Shown here in pieces: positions 42,587 through 51,043 of a stretch of DNA of 64,000 nucleotides. The notes beneath the pieces are model-generated. The model saw only the letters and a list, made by a program, of their open reading frames with translations, had not been told where the DNA came from and ran no database searches. Position 1 is the first letter of the stretch; each line of letters opens with the position of its first letter. The position numbers were made by a program, and so were the translations under genes. Source of the DNA: AAA164-E04 sp964342825 (lineage in GTDB: Bacteria > Verrucomicrobiota > Verrucomicrobiia > Limisphaerales > AAA164-E04); contig CAYFHO010000001.1 of the NCBI GenBank assembly GCA_964342825.1, positions 124,001 to 188,000 on the forward strand, written 5' to 3'.

Positions 42587-45322
42587 TCATTTCAATGTCT
42601 CAATATATTTAACAAGAGAGCTGATCTGGGATTCTGTCAGGACGCCTTCGTAAGTGGGCATGCCTATGTCGGATTCGGCGTATTCTTTGATTACTTTCTC
42701 GGCTGGTTGAAGAATGGATTCGCGAATGTAATCTGCGTCTGCCACTCGATCAGGACCTTTTGCGAAGGAACGTTTTTTACCCACCAATCCGGAAAAAGTG
42801 GGGCCCACGCGTCCCTTGGTGCTTCCGTCGATGGAATGACAGGCCATGCAGCCCATGGTTTCGTAAAGAACCTTTCCTGTCGCGGCGGAAACCTCCTGGG
42901 AGGAAGTAGAACCTTGGGTTCCGGTTACGACCGCCGCATTGGGATCGATGGGCGGTTTGGAAAATCCCAGAGCCTGCCAGTCGGTTTCGGGAAGGTGATG
43001 GAAAGTGAAATAAGCTGATCCCTCCAATTCTTTGCTTGATTGTGATTGGATTCGGTAAACAACTTCGACCTGCATGACAGGTTGCGGATCGGCAACAGCA
43101 ATGAAGACTCCCTGAAGGTCATCAGTCAGGTAAACACCATACAGCCCCATCCATTCCGTTCCGGTCTCACCATTCAACTGATAATACCCCGAGCCGTATT
43201 TTGCCGAACGTTTGTAATTCCATCTCTGCACACTGTAGTGAGCCGGGTTTTGCGCGGAGCCTGGATCCAGCTTTTGGTCGAATTTGAGAAAAAGCCCCTC
43301 CTTCAAACCTTTCACTTCAACAGGGTATGTCGCTGGTTTTCCTGTGGGGCGTAATCGAACGATACCTTCCCATTCGCTGGCATTGGATCCCCAGATTTTG
43401 AAGCCAGTCAAGTAGAGTTGACGACTGATGGGGTGTTGCGTGGCTTTGAGCAATGGGATGTCAAAATGAAAGGGCAGTGGAATGACCGCCGCCTGTTTGG
43501 GCGAAGGTAATGAATCCATGAACACACTGACCAGTCTTGGACGATAGTAATCCAGATAGATCATCTGATTGTTCAAACTTCCCATGCCCGAATCTTCCAG
43601 CCACACCTGGCCGGCGCCGCTTTGAACCACGCGATGGGGGATCCAGCCAAGGGGCTCGGTGACTTCTTGTGTCGGGGCTTGAACTTCCTTGCTTGGACGA
43701 AATCCATAATGCAAACCATCCCGGATCCAGTGCACGGGAGTGCTGGGAGTCCAGTGTCCTTGTTGATCGCTGGCCGTGACCATGTCCCATTTTTTGGAAT
43801 ACCCCAGAAAGGGTTGTCTCAGACCATTTGCCATTTCCTCAACACTTTTTCCATCTCGAGAAACTCGAAGAACCTTGCCATTGTCGATTCCCTGGTAGGT
43901 CAACTGTTGTCCTCCTTTGGAAATATAAAAACTATCGTCGTTCGCCAGGACCATGTCCATTGCGAACTCACGCGTTTCGGCCGATTGGGTGAAAAGGTTA
44001 CAAAAATTGAAATGTTCTTCGTATTCACCATTTCCGTCATGATCGATGAGTTGGACGATTCCATTGCGTGTAAAAACAAAGGGGGAACCATCCCGTAAAC
44101 AAATGCTCATGGGTTCATGAAGGCCGGTGGCCACGCGCTTCCAAACGACAGAATCGGAGTCTTCCTGATCCGGAGTGCCGGTCCATAAATCTCCATCAAA
44201 AGTGGTGACAAATAAGGTTCCCTTTTCGTCGAAGGCGAGGGCAGAAGATCGTACTTTACGATTCCAGGGATTGTCTTTTGGCAAAGGCAGCTTTTCCTGA
44301 ATATGAGTGCCCAGGTCGGAATGAGTCTCCCATTGGGTGGTGATGGTTTCCGGCCATTGTTTTTCTGGGGTGTTCTCGACCGGGTAATTCACCCAAGCCT
44401 GACTGTCGGGATTCGTGGCATGGAGTGACCGACCGACAAAGATCCTGGCTCGGGTTGAGTGCTCTGAAGGAGCAAAACGAGCCAGCACCACATTGCCGGG
44501 TGTCATGTATTCAAGATGAACGTTCGCGGCATCGGTTCTTGCCCAAAAGTGAGTCATCGGGCTTTTTCCGTCCGTGGGTGAGGCATCCCCTGCGGCTCCC
44601 CGGAATTTGTTCAGGCGAACCTCATGCTTGGGGAAAGCGCCCAGCACGAGGACCAGGTCCTTGTCATGAGGTGCTATGTCCAGGATTCTTACCCAGTCAG
44701 CCCCTTCATCCGTCACCTTCATGAAAGGTTGTTCCTTGATGAGAGTGGTTCCGATTTCGTAATTCAGCACAGGACCGGTGGAGGATTGTTGAACACTGAT
44801 CCATTTCCCGTTTTCATCAGGGACAGGCCCTCGGCCCAGGTCGCGTTTTTCAGGGCCTTTTTTTCTTGGATCGGCCAGCCACGTCAATGCCTCAAAACCA
44901 CCGGGGTAAAGACCGGTTGCTGTCAGGATTTGACCGGTTGGTGCGCACAAGGCCGTTTGGCCTCCGCTGTTCTTCTTGCCAACCTGAAAGTAAGATTGTG
45001 TCGACATGCTGCGGTAACTCAGAAAATCACCATGCCAAACCACGCTCCATCGTAAAAGGTCGGTATCAAAACAACCATAGGCTCCATCCCCCAATCTAAA
45101 AACCAGTCCGCGAATCGTCAGGTTGTCCTTGATCTGATATCCTGGCACTTTCCGTGCATCCACCGTACTCCCCATCCATGAGGAAGTGGGTTCCAGGTAA
45201 TCCGCAGCAGCATCTTGAGCTGTGATTGACGTCGAGGGTGACAACCCGATTCCTAAGATCGTGATGTAAATCAGGGTTCGTTTTGTTTTGAAGTGTCGCT
45301 TTAACATGGGGAGCTTAAGCAT
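42587..45322 (-). CDS. DUF6797-type protein fused to a C-terminal cytochrome c domain
   Basis: 911 residues with a signal peptide (KRTLIYITILGIGLSPSTSI). The N-terminal third matches DUF6797-type proteins of Verrucomicrobiota (DLLRWSVVWHGDFLSYR). The middle has propeller-like repeats (SALAFDEKGTLFVTTFDGDLW). The C-terminal domain is a class I cytochrome c with heme site CMACH at 825-829 and a likely Met ligand in GMPTYEGVLT near the end. The ATG at 45320-45322 overlaps the RdgB gene by 8 bases; an in-frame ATG at 45307 is also possible. It probably transfers electrons in the periplasm while handling a carbohydrate substrate; the reaction is unknown. Confidence 0.85.
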   Translation of the reverse strand: MLKLPMLKRHFKTKRTLIYITILGIGLSPSTSITAQDAAADYLEPTSSWMGSTVDARKVPGYQIKDNLTIRGLVFRLGDGAYGCFDTDLLRWSVVWHGDFLSYRSMSTQSYFQVGKKNSGGQTALCAPTGQILTATGLYPGGFEALTWLADPRKKGPEKRDLGRGPVPDENGKWISVQQSSTGPVLNYEIGTTLIKEQPFMKVTDEGADWVRILDIAPHDKDLVLVLGAFPKHEVRLNKFRGAAGDASPTDGKSPMTHFWARTDAANVHLEYMTPGNVVLARFAPSEHSTRARIFVGRSLHATNPDSQAWVNYPVENTPEKQWPETITTQWETHSDLGTHIQEKLPLPKDNPWNRKVRSSALAFDEKGTLFVTTFDGDLWTGTPDQEDSDSVVWKRVATGLHEPMSICLRDGSPFVFTRNGIVQLIDHDGNGEYEEHFNFCNLFTQSAETREFAMDMVLANDDSFYISKGGQQLTYQGIDNGKVLRVSRDGKSVEEMANGLRQPFLGYSKKWDMVTASDQQGHWTPSTPVHWIRDGLHYGFRPSKEVQAPTQEVTEPLGWIPHRVVQSGAGQVWLEDSGMGSLNNQMIYLDYYRPRLVSVFMDSLPSPKQAAVIPLPFHFDIPLLKATQHPISRQLYLTGFKIWGSNASEWEGIVRLRPTGKPATYPVEVKGLKEGLFLKFDQKLDPGSAQNPAHYSVQRWNYKRSAKYGSGYYQLNGETGTEWMGLYGVYLTDDLQGVFIAVADPQPVMQVEVVYRIQSQSSKELEGSAYFTFHHLPETDWQALGFSKPPIDPNAAVVTGTQGSTSSQEVSAATGKVLYETMGCMACHSIDGSTKGRVGPTFSGLVGKKRSFAKGPDRVADADYIRESILQPAEKVIKEYAESDIGMPTYEGVLTESQISSLVKYIETLK

Positions 45323-45965
45323 GGCTTAAAAAAGATTTGAATTGTTGCAGGGCGCGGCTTCGATGACTGATCTCATTTTTGATTTCGGATCCCAGTTCAG
45401 CAAAGGTCTGATCATAACCCTCGGGGCGAAACAGGGGGTCATAACCGAAGCCATGATCTCCGCTTGGTTCCAGAATCAAACGTCCTTCACAGGCTCCACT
45501 AAAAGTCCACTGACCGGATTCTGTGGTTTCGCTGGCTGGACGGACCAGAGCCAATACGCATCGAAATCTTCCCGTACGGTTTTGTTCCGGGATATTTTTG
45601 AGGAGTCTGATCAGTTTGGTATTGTTGGCTTCATCGGAAGCGTTGCCCTTGGCTCCTGTTTCCTCAGCCGCAAACCTGGCCGAAAGAACCCCGGGTCGTC
45701 CATCCAAAGCATCCACTTCCAAACCGGAATCATCCGCCAGGACATACCAATGTTGGTGTTTAATATCTTGAGTTGTCAACCAGCTCGCAAGTTGTTCGGC
45801 TTTGGCGAGCGCATTGGCTTCAAAGGTATCTCCGTCTTCGATCAGCTCAGGAGGGAACGACAACGATTTCATCGAAAGGCATTGAATTTCAGTGCCCAGC
45901 ATTTCAGAAATTTCCGAGACCTTGTGTTCATTGCCTGTGGCAATGTAAAGCATATCCATCTTCAT
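45315..45965 (-). CDS. rdgB: XTP/dITP diphosphatase (RdgB/HAM1)
   Basis: 216 residues (E. coli RdgB has 197). It hydrolyses non-canonical purine nucleoside triphosphates such as dITP and XTP, protecting DNA and RNA. The TGNEHK motif at 10-15, the DDSGLEVDAL core near 77, GRPGVLSARF, and GFGYDPLF are all present. Its start overlaps the stop of the SET-domain gene (ATGA) and its end overlaps the DUF6797 gene, so three genes are read as one operon. The link between housekeeping nucleotide cleaning and a periplasmic cytochrome fusion is not obvious. Confidence 0.96.
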   Translation of the reverse strand: MKMDMLYIATGNEHKVSEISEMLGTEIQCLSMKSLSFPPELIEDGDTFEANALAKAEQLASWLTTQDIKHQHWYVLADDSGLEVDALDGRPGVLSARFAAEETGAKGNASDEANNTKLIRLLKNIPEQNRTGRFRCVLALVRPASETTESGQWTFSGACEGRLILEPSGDHGFGYDPLFRPEGYDQTFAELGSEIKNEISHRSRALQQFKSFLSHA

Positions 45966-46477
45966 TTCTTTTTGCCTTTCTTCTTCTTTTTCTTCTTTGC
46001 GGCCTCTTTCTCCATTTCTACCAAGTTTCTGACTTTTTCAAAATCTTCCTGGGCGACCATGTAGCCCACGCAGTCTTTAGCCCCGCATCCACACAAGCGA
46101 GTTTTGAAGTCGTCGATGTCGTATCCGTAATTGTAGGTTAACTCTTCCCCTTCCTTGATGTTTTTGATGGCAAAAATCCAAACACGATCTTTGATGATAT
46201 CGCTCTCGCAATTTGGATCACAACTGTGGTTGAGGTAGCGTGCAATATTCCAATCCACACTGCCATCAATGTCCACCTCATCATTCAGCGTGAAGATGTA
46301 TTCATTGAGGTTGTTGGTGAGAGCCTCTTTTGCTTCCTTTTTGGTGATCTTGGGGCCGATGTATTCGATGATGCGTTTCTTCTTTCGAATATTGGTTCGG
46401 GCGTAGGCTCCATAACCGTGGATACCGGATTTTTTCACCTTCACGAGCGGGTGATCGTTGTGTTTGATTTTTGGCAT
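45962..46477 (-). CDS. SET-domain protein lysine methyltransferase
   Basis: 171 residues. A full SET domain is visible: GYGAYARTNIRKKKRIIEYIG near the start, the NHSC motif at 83-86 (RYLNHSCDPNC), EELTYNYGYD at 111-120, and a post-SET Cys cluster (CGCGAKDC, 129-136) that binds zinc. The last 15 residues are almost all Lys, which may bind nucleic acid or acidic protein. SET proteins use SAM to methylate lysines; bacterial members are scattered, some in host-associated bacteria and some in free-living ones. The target is unknown. It opens the overlapping rdgB operon and its product is cytoplasmic. Confidence 0.92.
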   Translation of the reverse strand: MPKIKHNDHPLVKVKKSGIHGYGAYARTNIRKKKRIIEYIGPKITKKEAKEALTNNLNEYIFTLNDEVDIDGSVDWNIARYLNHSCDPNCESDIIKDRVWIFAIKNIKEGEELTYNYGYDIDDFKTRLCGCGAKDCVGYMVAQEDFEKVRNLVEMEKEAAKKKKKKKGKKK

Positions 46478-46610
46478 GGAAATATCCTGTGGCTCCTGAA
46501 TGTATGTATTCCTTTCAAGTTAGGACATGGAGCCCTTTGGGATCAATCACTTTGACACAGGATTAGTCTTGACCAACCCCAGTGCCGATTCCAACCTTTC
46601 CGGGATTCCT

Positions 46611-47678
46611 ATGAATATGAAAACATCCATGATCCGTTTTTTCCTGGCCTGCACACTGGCGGCCCATTGCTGTCTCCTGCAAGTCCGATCACAAGATGAA
46701 GCCTCTTCGAGCGAAGGTGTTCAACCAGCTCCTTCAGCCCGGCCTGCCATTGGAGAAGTGGTTCGGCTTGACGATCGAATCAATCAACTCATTCCACCTG
46801 GTGCCACCATCGAACTTTTGGCCGAAGGATTTGAATGGGCGGAAGGACCTGTTTGGGATCGAAGGAACAAGGCGATTCTTTTTTCAGATATCCCCAACAA
46901 TGTCGTCAACCAATGGAACGAGCAGGAAGGACTTTCGGTCTTTTTGAAACCCAGCGGTTATACGGGTGACAACCCCAGAATGGGGGAGATGGGATCCAAC
47001 GGTCTGACTTTTGACAGCTCAGGCCGTCTGGTATTGGCCATGCACGGTGATCGTCGAATTGGACGTCTCAAATCGGATGGCCAAATCGAAACAGTGGTCC
47101 AATATTACAAGTACCGAAGATTCAACAGTCCCAATGACCTGGTTTATGATTCCAAAGGAAACCTCTATTTTACCGATCCCCCCTACGGATTGGAAAAGAA
47201 CATGGACGATCCCGCCAAGGAACTTTTATTCCAGGGAGTTTATTTGCTGCGCCGTAACGGTGATCTGGTTCTCTTGACTGACAAAATGACGCGACCCAAC
47301 GGCATTGCCTTGTCACCGGATGGGAAAACTCTGTATGTGGCGAATTCCGATCCACAGCAGGCTTATTGGGTTGCATTTGATGTACAGGCTGATGGAACGG
47401 TAACAAACGAAAGAGGATTCTTTGATGCAACAAGCATGGTCGGTGCGTCCAATCCCGGATTGCCGGATGGATTGAAAGTCGATGTCCATGGTGCAGTTTG
47501 GGCAACAGGCCCGGGAGGTGTGCTGGTATTCACACCCAAAGGCGAACATTTGGGAACCATTCGTCCAGGACCTGCGACCGCCAATTGCGGTTTCGGTAAT
47601 GACGGTTCCACCCTCTACCTGACCAGCGACATGTACCTATGTCGGATCCAAACCTCGACCAAGGGACAGGGTTTTTAA
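46611..47678 (+). CDS. SMP-30/gluconolactonase-like protein
   Basis: 355 residues from the ATG at 46611, chosen because a signal peptide follows (MNMKTSMIRFFLACTLAAHC) after an upstream frame with no such feature. The body is a six-bladed propeller of the SMP-30/gluconolactonase/LRE type: EWAEGPVWD, NGLTFDSSGRL, NSPNDLVYDSKGNLYFTDPP, RPNGIALSPDGKTLYV, and a final GVLVFTPKGEHL. Such enzymes hydrolyse sugar lactones with a bound divalent metal. It is likely periplasmic and may work with the oxidoreductase encoded next, with which it shares a strand across a strong terminator. Confidence 0.88.
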   Translation: MNMKTSMIRFFLACTLAAHCCLLQVRSQDEASSSEGVQPAPSARPAIGEVVRLDDRINQLIPPGATIELLAEGFEWAEGPVWDRRNKAILFSDIPNNVVNQWNEQEGLSVFLKPSGYTGDNPRMGEMGSNGLTFDSSGRLVLAMHGDRRIGRLKSDGQIETVVQYYKYRRFNSPNDLVYDSKGNLYFTDPPYGLEKNMDDPAKELLFQGVYLLRRNGDLVLLTDKMTRPNGIALSPDGKTLYVANSDPQQAYWVAFDVQADGTVTNERGFFDATSMVGASNPGLPDGLKVDVHGAVWATGPGGVLVFTPKGEHLGTIRPGPATANCGFGNDGSTLYLTSDMYLCRIQTSTKGQGF

Positions 47679-47707
47679 ATTTACCTCAAAAGAAATTTAA
47701 CCATTGA

Positions 47708-47735
47708 GGCGGAAGTGCACTTCCGCCCTTTTTTT
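47708..47735 (+). terminator. Strong intrinsic terminator immediately before a start codon
   Basis: GGCGGAAG (47708-47715) and CTTCCGCC (47720-47727) form a perfect 8-bp stem with a 4-base loop, followed by C and seven T residues to 47735. The stop of the SMP-30-like gene is at 47678. The next gene's ATG is at 47739, only 4 bases after the T run, leaving no space for a Shine-Dalgarno. Confidence 0.85.
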
Positions 47736-47738
47736 GAT

Positions 47739-48896
47739 ATGCAAGCGTTTCATCAAATTCGAGCCGGGGTCATTGGAGGCGGTTTTATTGGACCTGTACA
47801 TATGGAAGCACTACGCCGACTTGGTGTGCAGGTCACAGCTATTGGAGGTTCTCGATCATGTGAGGCTTTGGCCAAACAATGGGGCATTCCTCATGTCTAT
47901 CCAGGCAAGGAAGTCGATGGATTGCTTCAAAGCGATCAAGTAGACGTCGTTCACATCACTTCGCCAAATCGGTATCACTATTCTCAATCACTCAAAGCAT
48001 TGGAGGCAGGCAAACATGTGATCTGTGAAAAGCCGCTTGCGATGACGACTGAAGAGACACGCCATATTAGAGACATGGCGCGTCGTTGCAAAAAACAGAT
48101 CTTTGCAGTGAACTATAACGTCCGTTTTTATCCTGCTGTTTTGCAATTGCGGGATGATATTGCCAGTGGACGCTTGGGCGAAATCATCCATGTGAACGGC
48201 TCCTATTTTCAAGATTGGTTGTTGAAAGATACCGATTACAACTGGCGACTTCTACCCAAAGAGGGAGGAGCTTTGCGGGCGGTGGCGGATATTGGAACCC
48301 ATTGGATGGACACGGTCACTTTCATGCTCGGTTCGCGCATTAAGGAGCTTTACGCCCATTTGGGGACTTACCATAAAACGCGGCAACGGCCGGTAGGAGA
48401 GGTTCAAACTTTTTCAGATGACACAGTAACAGAAACCAAACCTTACCGGGTGCAAACTGAAGATTTTGCTTCCATCATGCTCCAGTTTCAGAGTGGTGCC
48501 CATGGGAATCTTGCCGTTTCACAGGTTGCTTCCGGGCGCAAGAATTCGATTCGCGTTGAAATTTATGGAAGCCAACAGTCTGCCTGGTGGGATTCGGAAC
48601 GCCCCAACGAAATTCAATATGGCGCGCGTGATGAAAGCAATCGTGTGGCATTGCGAAACGCGGCCGGATTTCAGCAGGGAGTTCAGGGTTTTACCGATTA
48701 TCCCCCTGGGCACAACGAGGGATTTCCTGATACGTTCAAGATGCTTTATCGAGCTGTGTATCATGACATATTGAACGGTCCCGGCAAACAACCGTTGTAT
48801 GCAACGGCGGAGGATGGGCATGCAGAAGTGCGCTTGTGTGAAGCTGTATTGGAAAGTGCGAAATCCAATCAGTGGGTCAAAATTCAACGGAAATAA
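47739..48896 (+). CDS. Gfo/Idh/MocA family NAD(P)-dependent oxidoreductase
   Basis: 385 residues. The Rossmann motif GVIGGGFIG is at 10-18, EKP (cofactor and substrate binding) at 97-99, and the C-terminal beta-sheet domain follows (DIGTHWMD with the conserved His). These enzymes oxidise or reduce sugars and inositols with NAD(P). The start is constrained: the Rossmann motif begins at residue 10 and the ATG at 47739 is the only sensible one, although it lies 4 bases after a terminator T run. No signal peptide, so cytoplasmic. Confidence 0.93.
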   Translation: MQAFHQIRAGVIGGGFIGPVHMEALRRLGVQVTAIGGSRSCEALAKQWGIPHVYPGKEVDGLLQSDQVDVVHITSPNRYHYSQSLKALEAGKHVICEKPLAMTTEETRHIRDMARRCKKQIFAVNYNVRFYPAVLQLRDDIASGRLGEIIHVNGSYFQDWLLKDTDYNWRLLPKEGGALRAVADIGTHWMDTVTFMLGSRIKELYAHLGTYHKTRQRPVGEVQTFSDDTVTETKPYRVQTEDFASIMLQFQSGAHGNLAVSQVASGRKNSIRVEIYGSQQSAWWDSERPNEIQYGARDESNRVALRNAAGFQQGVQGFTDYPPGHNEGFPDTFKMLYRAVYHDILNGPGKQPLYATAEDGHAEVRLCEAVLESAKSNQWVKIQRK

Positions 48897-48908
48897 TTCA
48901 ATTTGGAA

Positions 48909-49958
48909 ATGAGAGGTTTGATTGGAATTTTATGCGGTTTGATCGCCTGGGAATGTCTTGCTCAGGTGTATCCCGAACTTGAATGGGCCTCCATTCAGTT
49001 GAAAACCAATGATCAGGTTGAATTACGGTTTCACGGGCAACCTGAGCGGAGTTACATCATTGAAGCCTCCAGAGATCTGATTCATTGGAGTCCTGTTTCA
49101 GAATCGATGACCGCAACCCGCACCATGATCACCTGGACAGATTCTGAAACGAGTGAAGCGCTGCGTTTCTATCGAGTCGTTCTTTTTGATCGAGATTACC
49201 AGAAGAGTCAGTTCGAGGAGAGCAGGCTTTTGTGGAATGAGAAAGGATTGACCCATTACACCTACCAATTCAATTGGTCCTGTTTTTGTTTGCCTGATTA
49301 CATTGCGCCGGTTGATATTCGGGTAGAGCAGGGTGAATGGATTTCCATCTTGCAGTCTGAGAGCGGAAGCCCGGTCGCTCGAGAGGACTGGGATCGTTAC
49401 GAAAGCATTGAAGGGCTCTTTGAGATATTAAAGGATGCGTTCGATCAAGACGCCTCGCATATCCACGCTGAGTACCATCCTGAATATGGGTATCCCACCT
49501 CGGTATTCATTGATTACAGTAAACAGATTGCAGATGAAGAACGAGGCTTCAATGTTCGTCTGACTCTTGAGCCCGCCGTGCAATTCAAGGCCGTGGATGT
49601 CGAGTCACTTCAAGTGGATTCCTTCCGTCTCTTAAGCGCGGAGGTCAGGGGAGACATGTTGCAAATTGAGGTTGAGTATGGGGGTGGCTGCCGTGAGCAT
49701 GAATGGAGTCTTTGCGCCGATCCAAATGCCTTCATGGAATCGCAACCTGTGCAGATCAATCTTTATCTCAGTCACGAAGGCAACAACGACCTTTGCAAGG
49801 CTTTGGTCAGGGACACCCGTGTGTTTTCACTTCAAGCATTGAAAGAAAGGTTTCAGGAAATTTACCCTGATGATGAAATCCTTATCTTGAATGTTCATGG
49901 GTTTCACCTTTCCGAACAGCCAACTATACTGAGCACTCAGTATCAGATGATTCCGTGA
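48909..49958 (+). CDS. Exported protein with DUF6174-like domain
   Basis: 349 residues from the ATG at 48909, with a signal peptide (MRGLIGILCGLIAWECLAQ). The N-terminal part (YIIEASRDLIHWSPV) is a small domain frequent in exported proteins of this group. Residues about 110-215 fit DUF6174 (HYTYQFNWSCFCLPDY, IDYSKQIADEERGF). The last part has paired Cys and the pattern GGCREHEWSL, LSHEGNNDLCKAL, a module seen in other bacterial secreted proteins. It follows the oxidoreductase gene by 12 bases. Role unknown. Confidence 0.75.
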   Translation: MRGLIGILCGLIAWECLAQVYPELEWASIQLKTNDQVELRFHGQPERSYIIEASRDLIHWSPVSESMTATRTMITWTDSETSEALRFYRVVLFDRDYQKSQFEESRLLWNEKGLTHYTYQFNWSCFCLPDYIAPVDIRVEQGEWISILQSESGSPVAREDWDRYESIEGLFEILKDAFDQDASHIHAEYHPEYGYPTSVFIDYSKQIADEERGFNVRLTLEPAVQFKAVDVESLQVDSFRLLSAEVRGDMLQIEVEYGGGCREHEWSLCADPNAFMESQPVQINLYLSHEGNNDLCKALVRDTRVFSLQALKERFQEIYPDDEILILNVHGFHLSEQPTILSTQYQMIP

Positions 49959-50108
49959 GTTCCAAGATTCCTGCCTGTTGAAGTCCGGGCACGGGAAGCG
50001 GATATATGACCATTTCTCAATTGCCTGTCGCTTTCTGATGAATGTGATAGGTGCCATTGCTCAGTTATCTTCTCCAAGGGTGAACTGATAAAAACATTCA
50101 GAAAAAGC

Positions 50109-50137
50109 TTGCTAATGAGACTGAGTCTCAGTATCAC
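50109..50137 (+). promoter_or_regulatory. Candidate promoter with a palindrome filling its spacer
   Basis: TTGCTA (50109-50114) and TATCAC (50132-50137) are 17 bases apart, and the spacer contains the inverted repeat TGAGACT-G-AGTCTCA (50116-50130). Position just upstream of the pseudopilin ATG at 50148 fits a regulator that binds between -35 and -10. The hexamers are poor matches and the site is only a suggestion. Confidence 0.3.
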
Positions 50138-50147
50138 TAGATGAGGT

Positions 50148-51011
50148 ATGAAAAACCAGAGTCTGTATAGAAAAGGATTTACCCTGATTGAGTTACTCGT
50201 CGTCATCGCCATTATTGCCATTTTGGCAGGGATGTTACTGCCAGCCCTTGGCCGAGCCAAAATCGCCGCAAAATCCATTTCCAGCCTCAATAACCTCCGT
50301 CAACTGGGACTGGGGCTACAGTTGTATGCGGTAGATCAGGAGGGGTTTTATCCAAAACATTCTTCCCTCAAATCCGAGACCACCGCTTTAGGTAAACCCA
50401 GAACTCGCTGGGCTGATTATATTTATCCTTACATGCAGAATGAAAAAGTTTACTCGAGTCCCAATTTGTCCCAACAGGACCGTGAGTTCATGACCAAGCC
50501 GTTCGCACACGCCCTGCTTGAAGGACGTGAATCTTTTTTTGGTGGATATGGATACAATTATCAATATCTGGGCAACGCACGTCGTCCTGCTGAAGAAATC
50601 AGACCCTTTCACGCCAAAGACACATCCATCCAGGCTCCATCCAACACGCTTGCGATAGGGGACACCAAAGGAGCGCGAAAGGGGAATCCTGAAAATCCCT
50701 ATGGTTTCGGTGGATCAGGTGTTTATGTTTTGGATCCACCACTGGGATCTTTTGCATTGGGATCCAGAGGTAGTCGCAAAACCGCAGGAGGCCCCGGTAG
50801 TGGGAACGCTTATTACGAGGGGGGCAATGATGGTTCAGATGCTCATCGTTCCACACCTTCTGCACGCAACGGAGGTAAGGTCAACCTGACCTTTGTGGAC
50901 GGTCATTCCGAAGCCAAAACACCTGAAGAGATCGACGGTCTTCGAGCTGACGGTAGTGGCGTTCCCAATAATGCCCTCTGGAACGGAGTCTTTGACGCTA
51001 ACAGGCGTTGA
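50148..51011 (+). CDS. Prepilin-like protein with C-terminal H-x-DG-like domain
   Basis: 287 residues. A short leader and class III signal G10-FTLIE lead into the hydrophobic helix (LLVVIAIIAILAGMLLPAL), with the canonical Gly before the cleavage point and Glu at mature position 5. The long C-terminal domain ends in NLTFVDGHSEAKTPEEIDG, the pattern of the large pilin-like families expanded in Verrucomicrobiota and Planctomycetes. Such proteins are expected to be processed by prepilin peptidase and assembled or anchored in the membrane; the function is not known. Confidence 0.9.
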   Translation: MKNQSLYRKGFTLIELLVVIAIIAILAGMLLPALGRAKIAAKSISSLNNLRQLGLGLQLYAVDQEGFYPKHSSLKSETTALGKPRTRWADYIYPYMQNEKVYSSPNLSQQDREFMTKPFAHALLEGRESFFGGYGYNYQYLGNARRPAEEIRPFHAKDTSIQAPSNTLAIGDTKGARKGNPENPYGFGGSGVYVLDPPLGSFALGSRGSRKTAGGPGSGNAYYEGGNDGSDAHRSTPSARNGGKVNLTFVDGHSEAKTPEEIDGLRADGSGVPNNALWNGVFDANRR

Positions 51012-51043
51012 GTTGCCTTTTTCAGGCCAACTGCTCATACGTT

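Noticed and set aside
46552..46580. Consensus-like TTGACA upstream of the SMP-30-like gene
   Set aside because: No -10 element at 16-18 bases.
51011..51032. Weak hairpin AGTTGCC/GGCCAACT between convergent genes
   Set aside because: It needs a bulge and has no T run; too weak to call a terminator.
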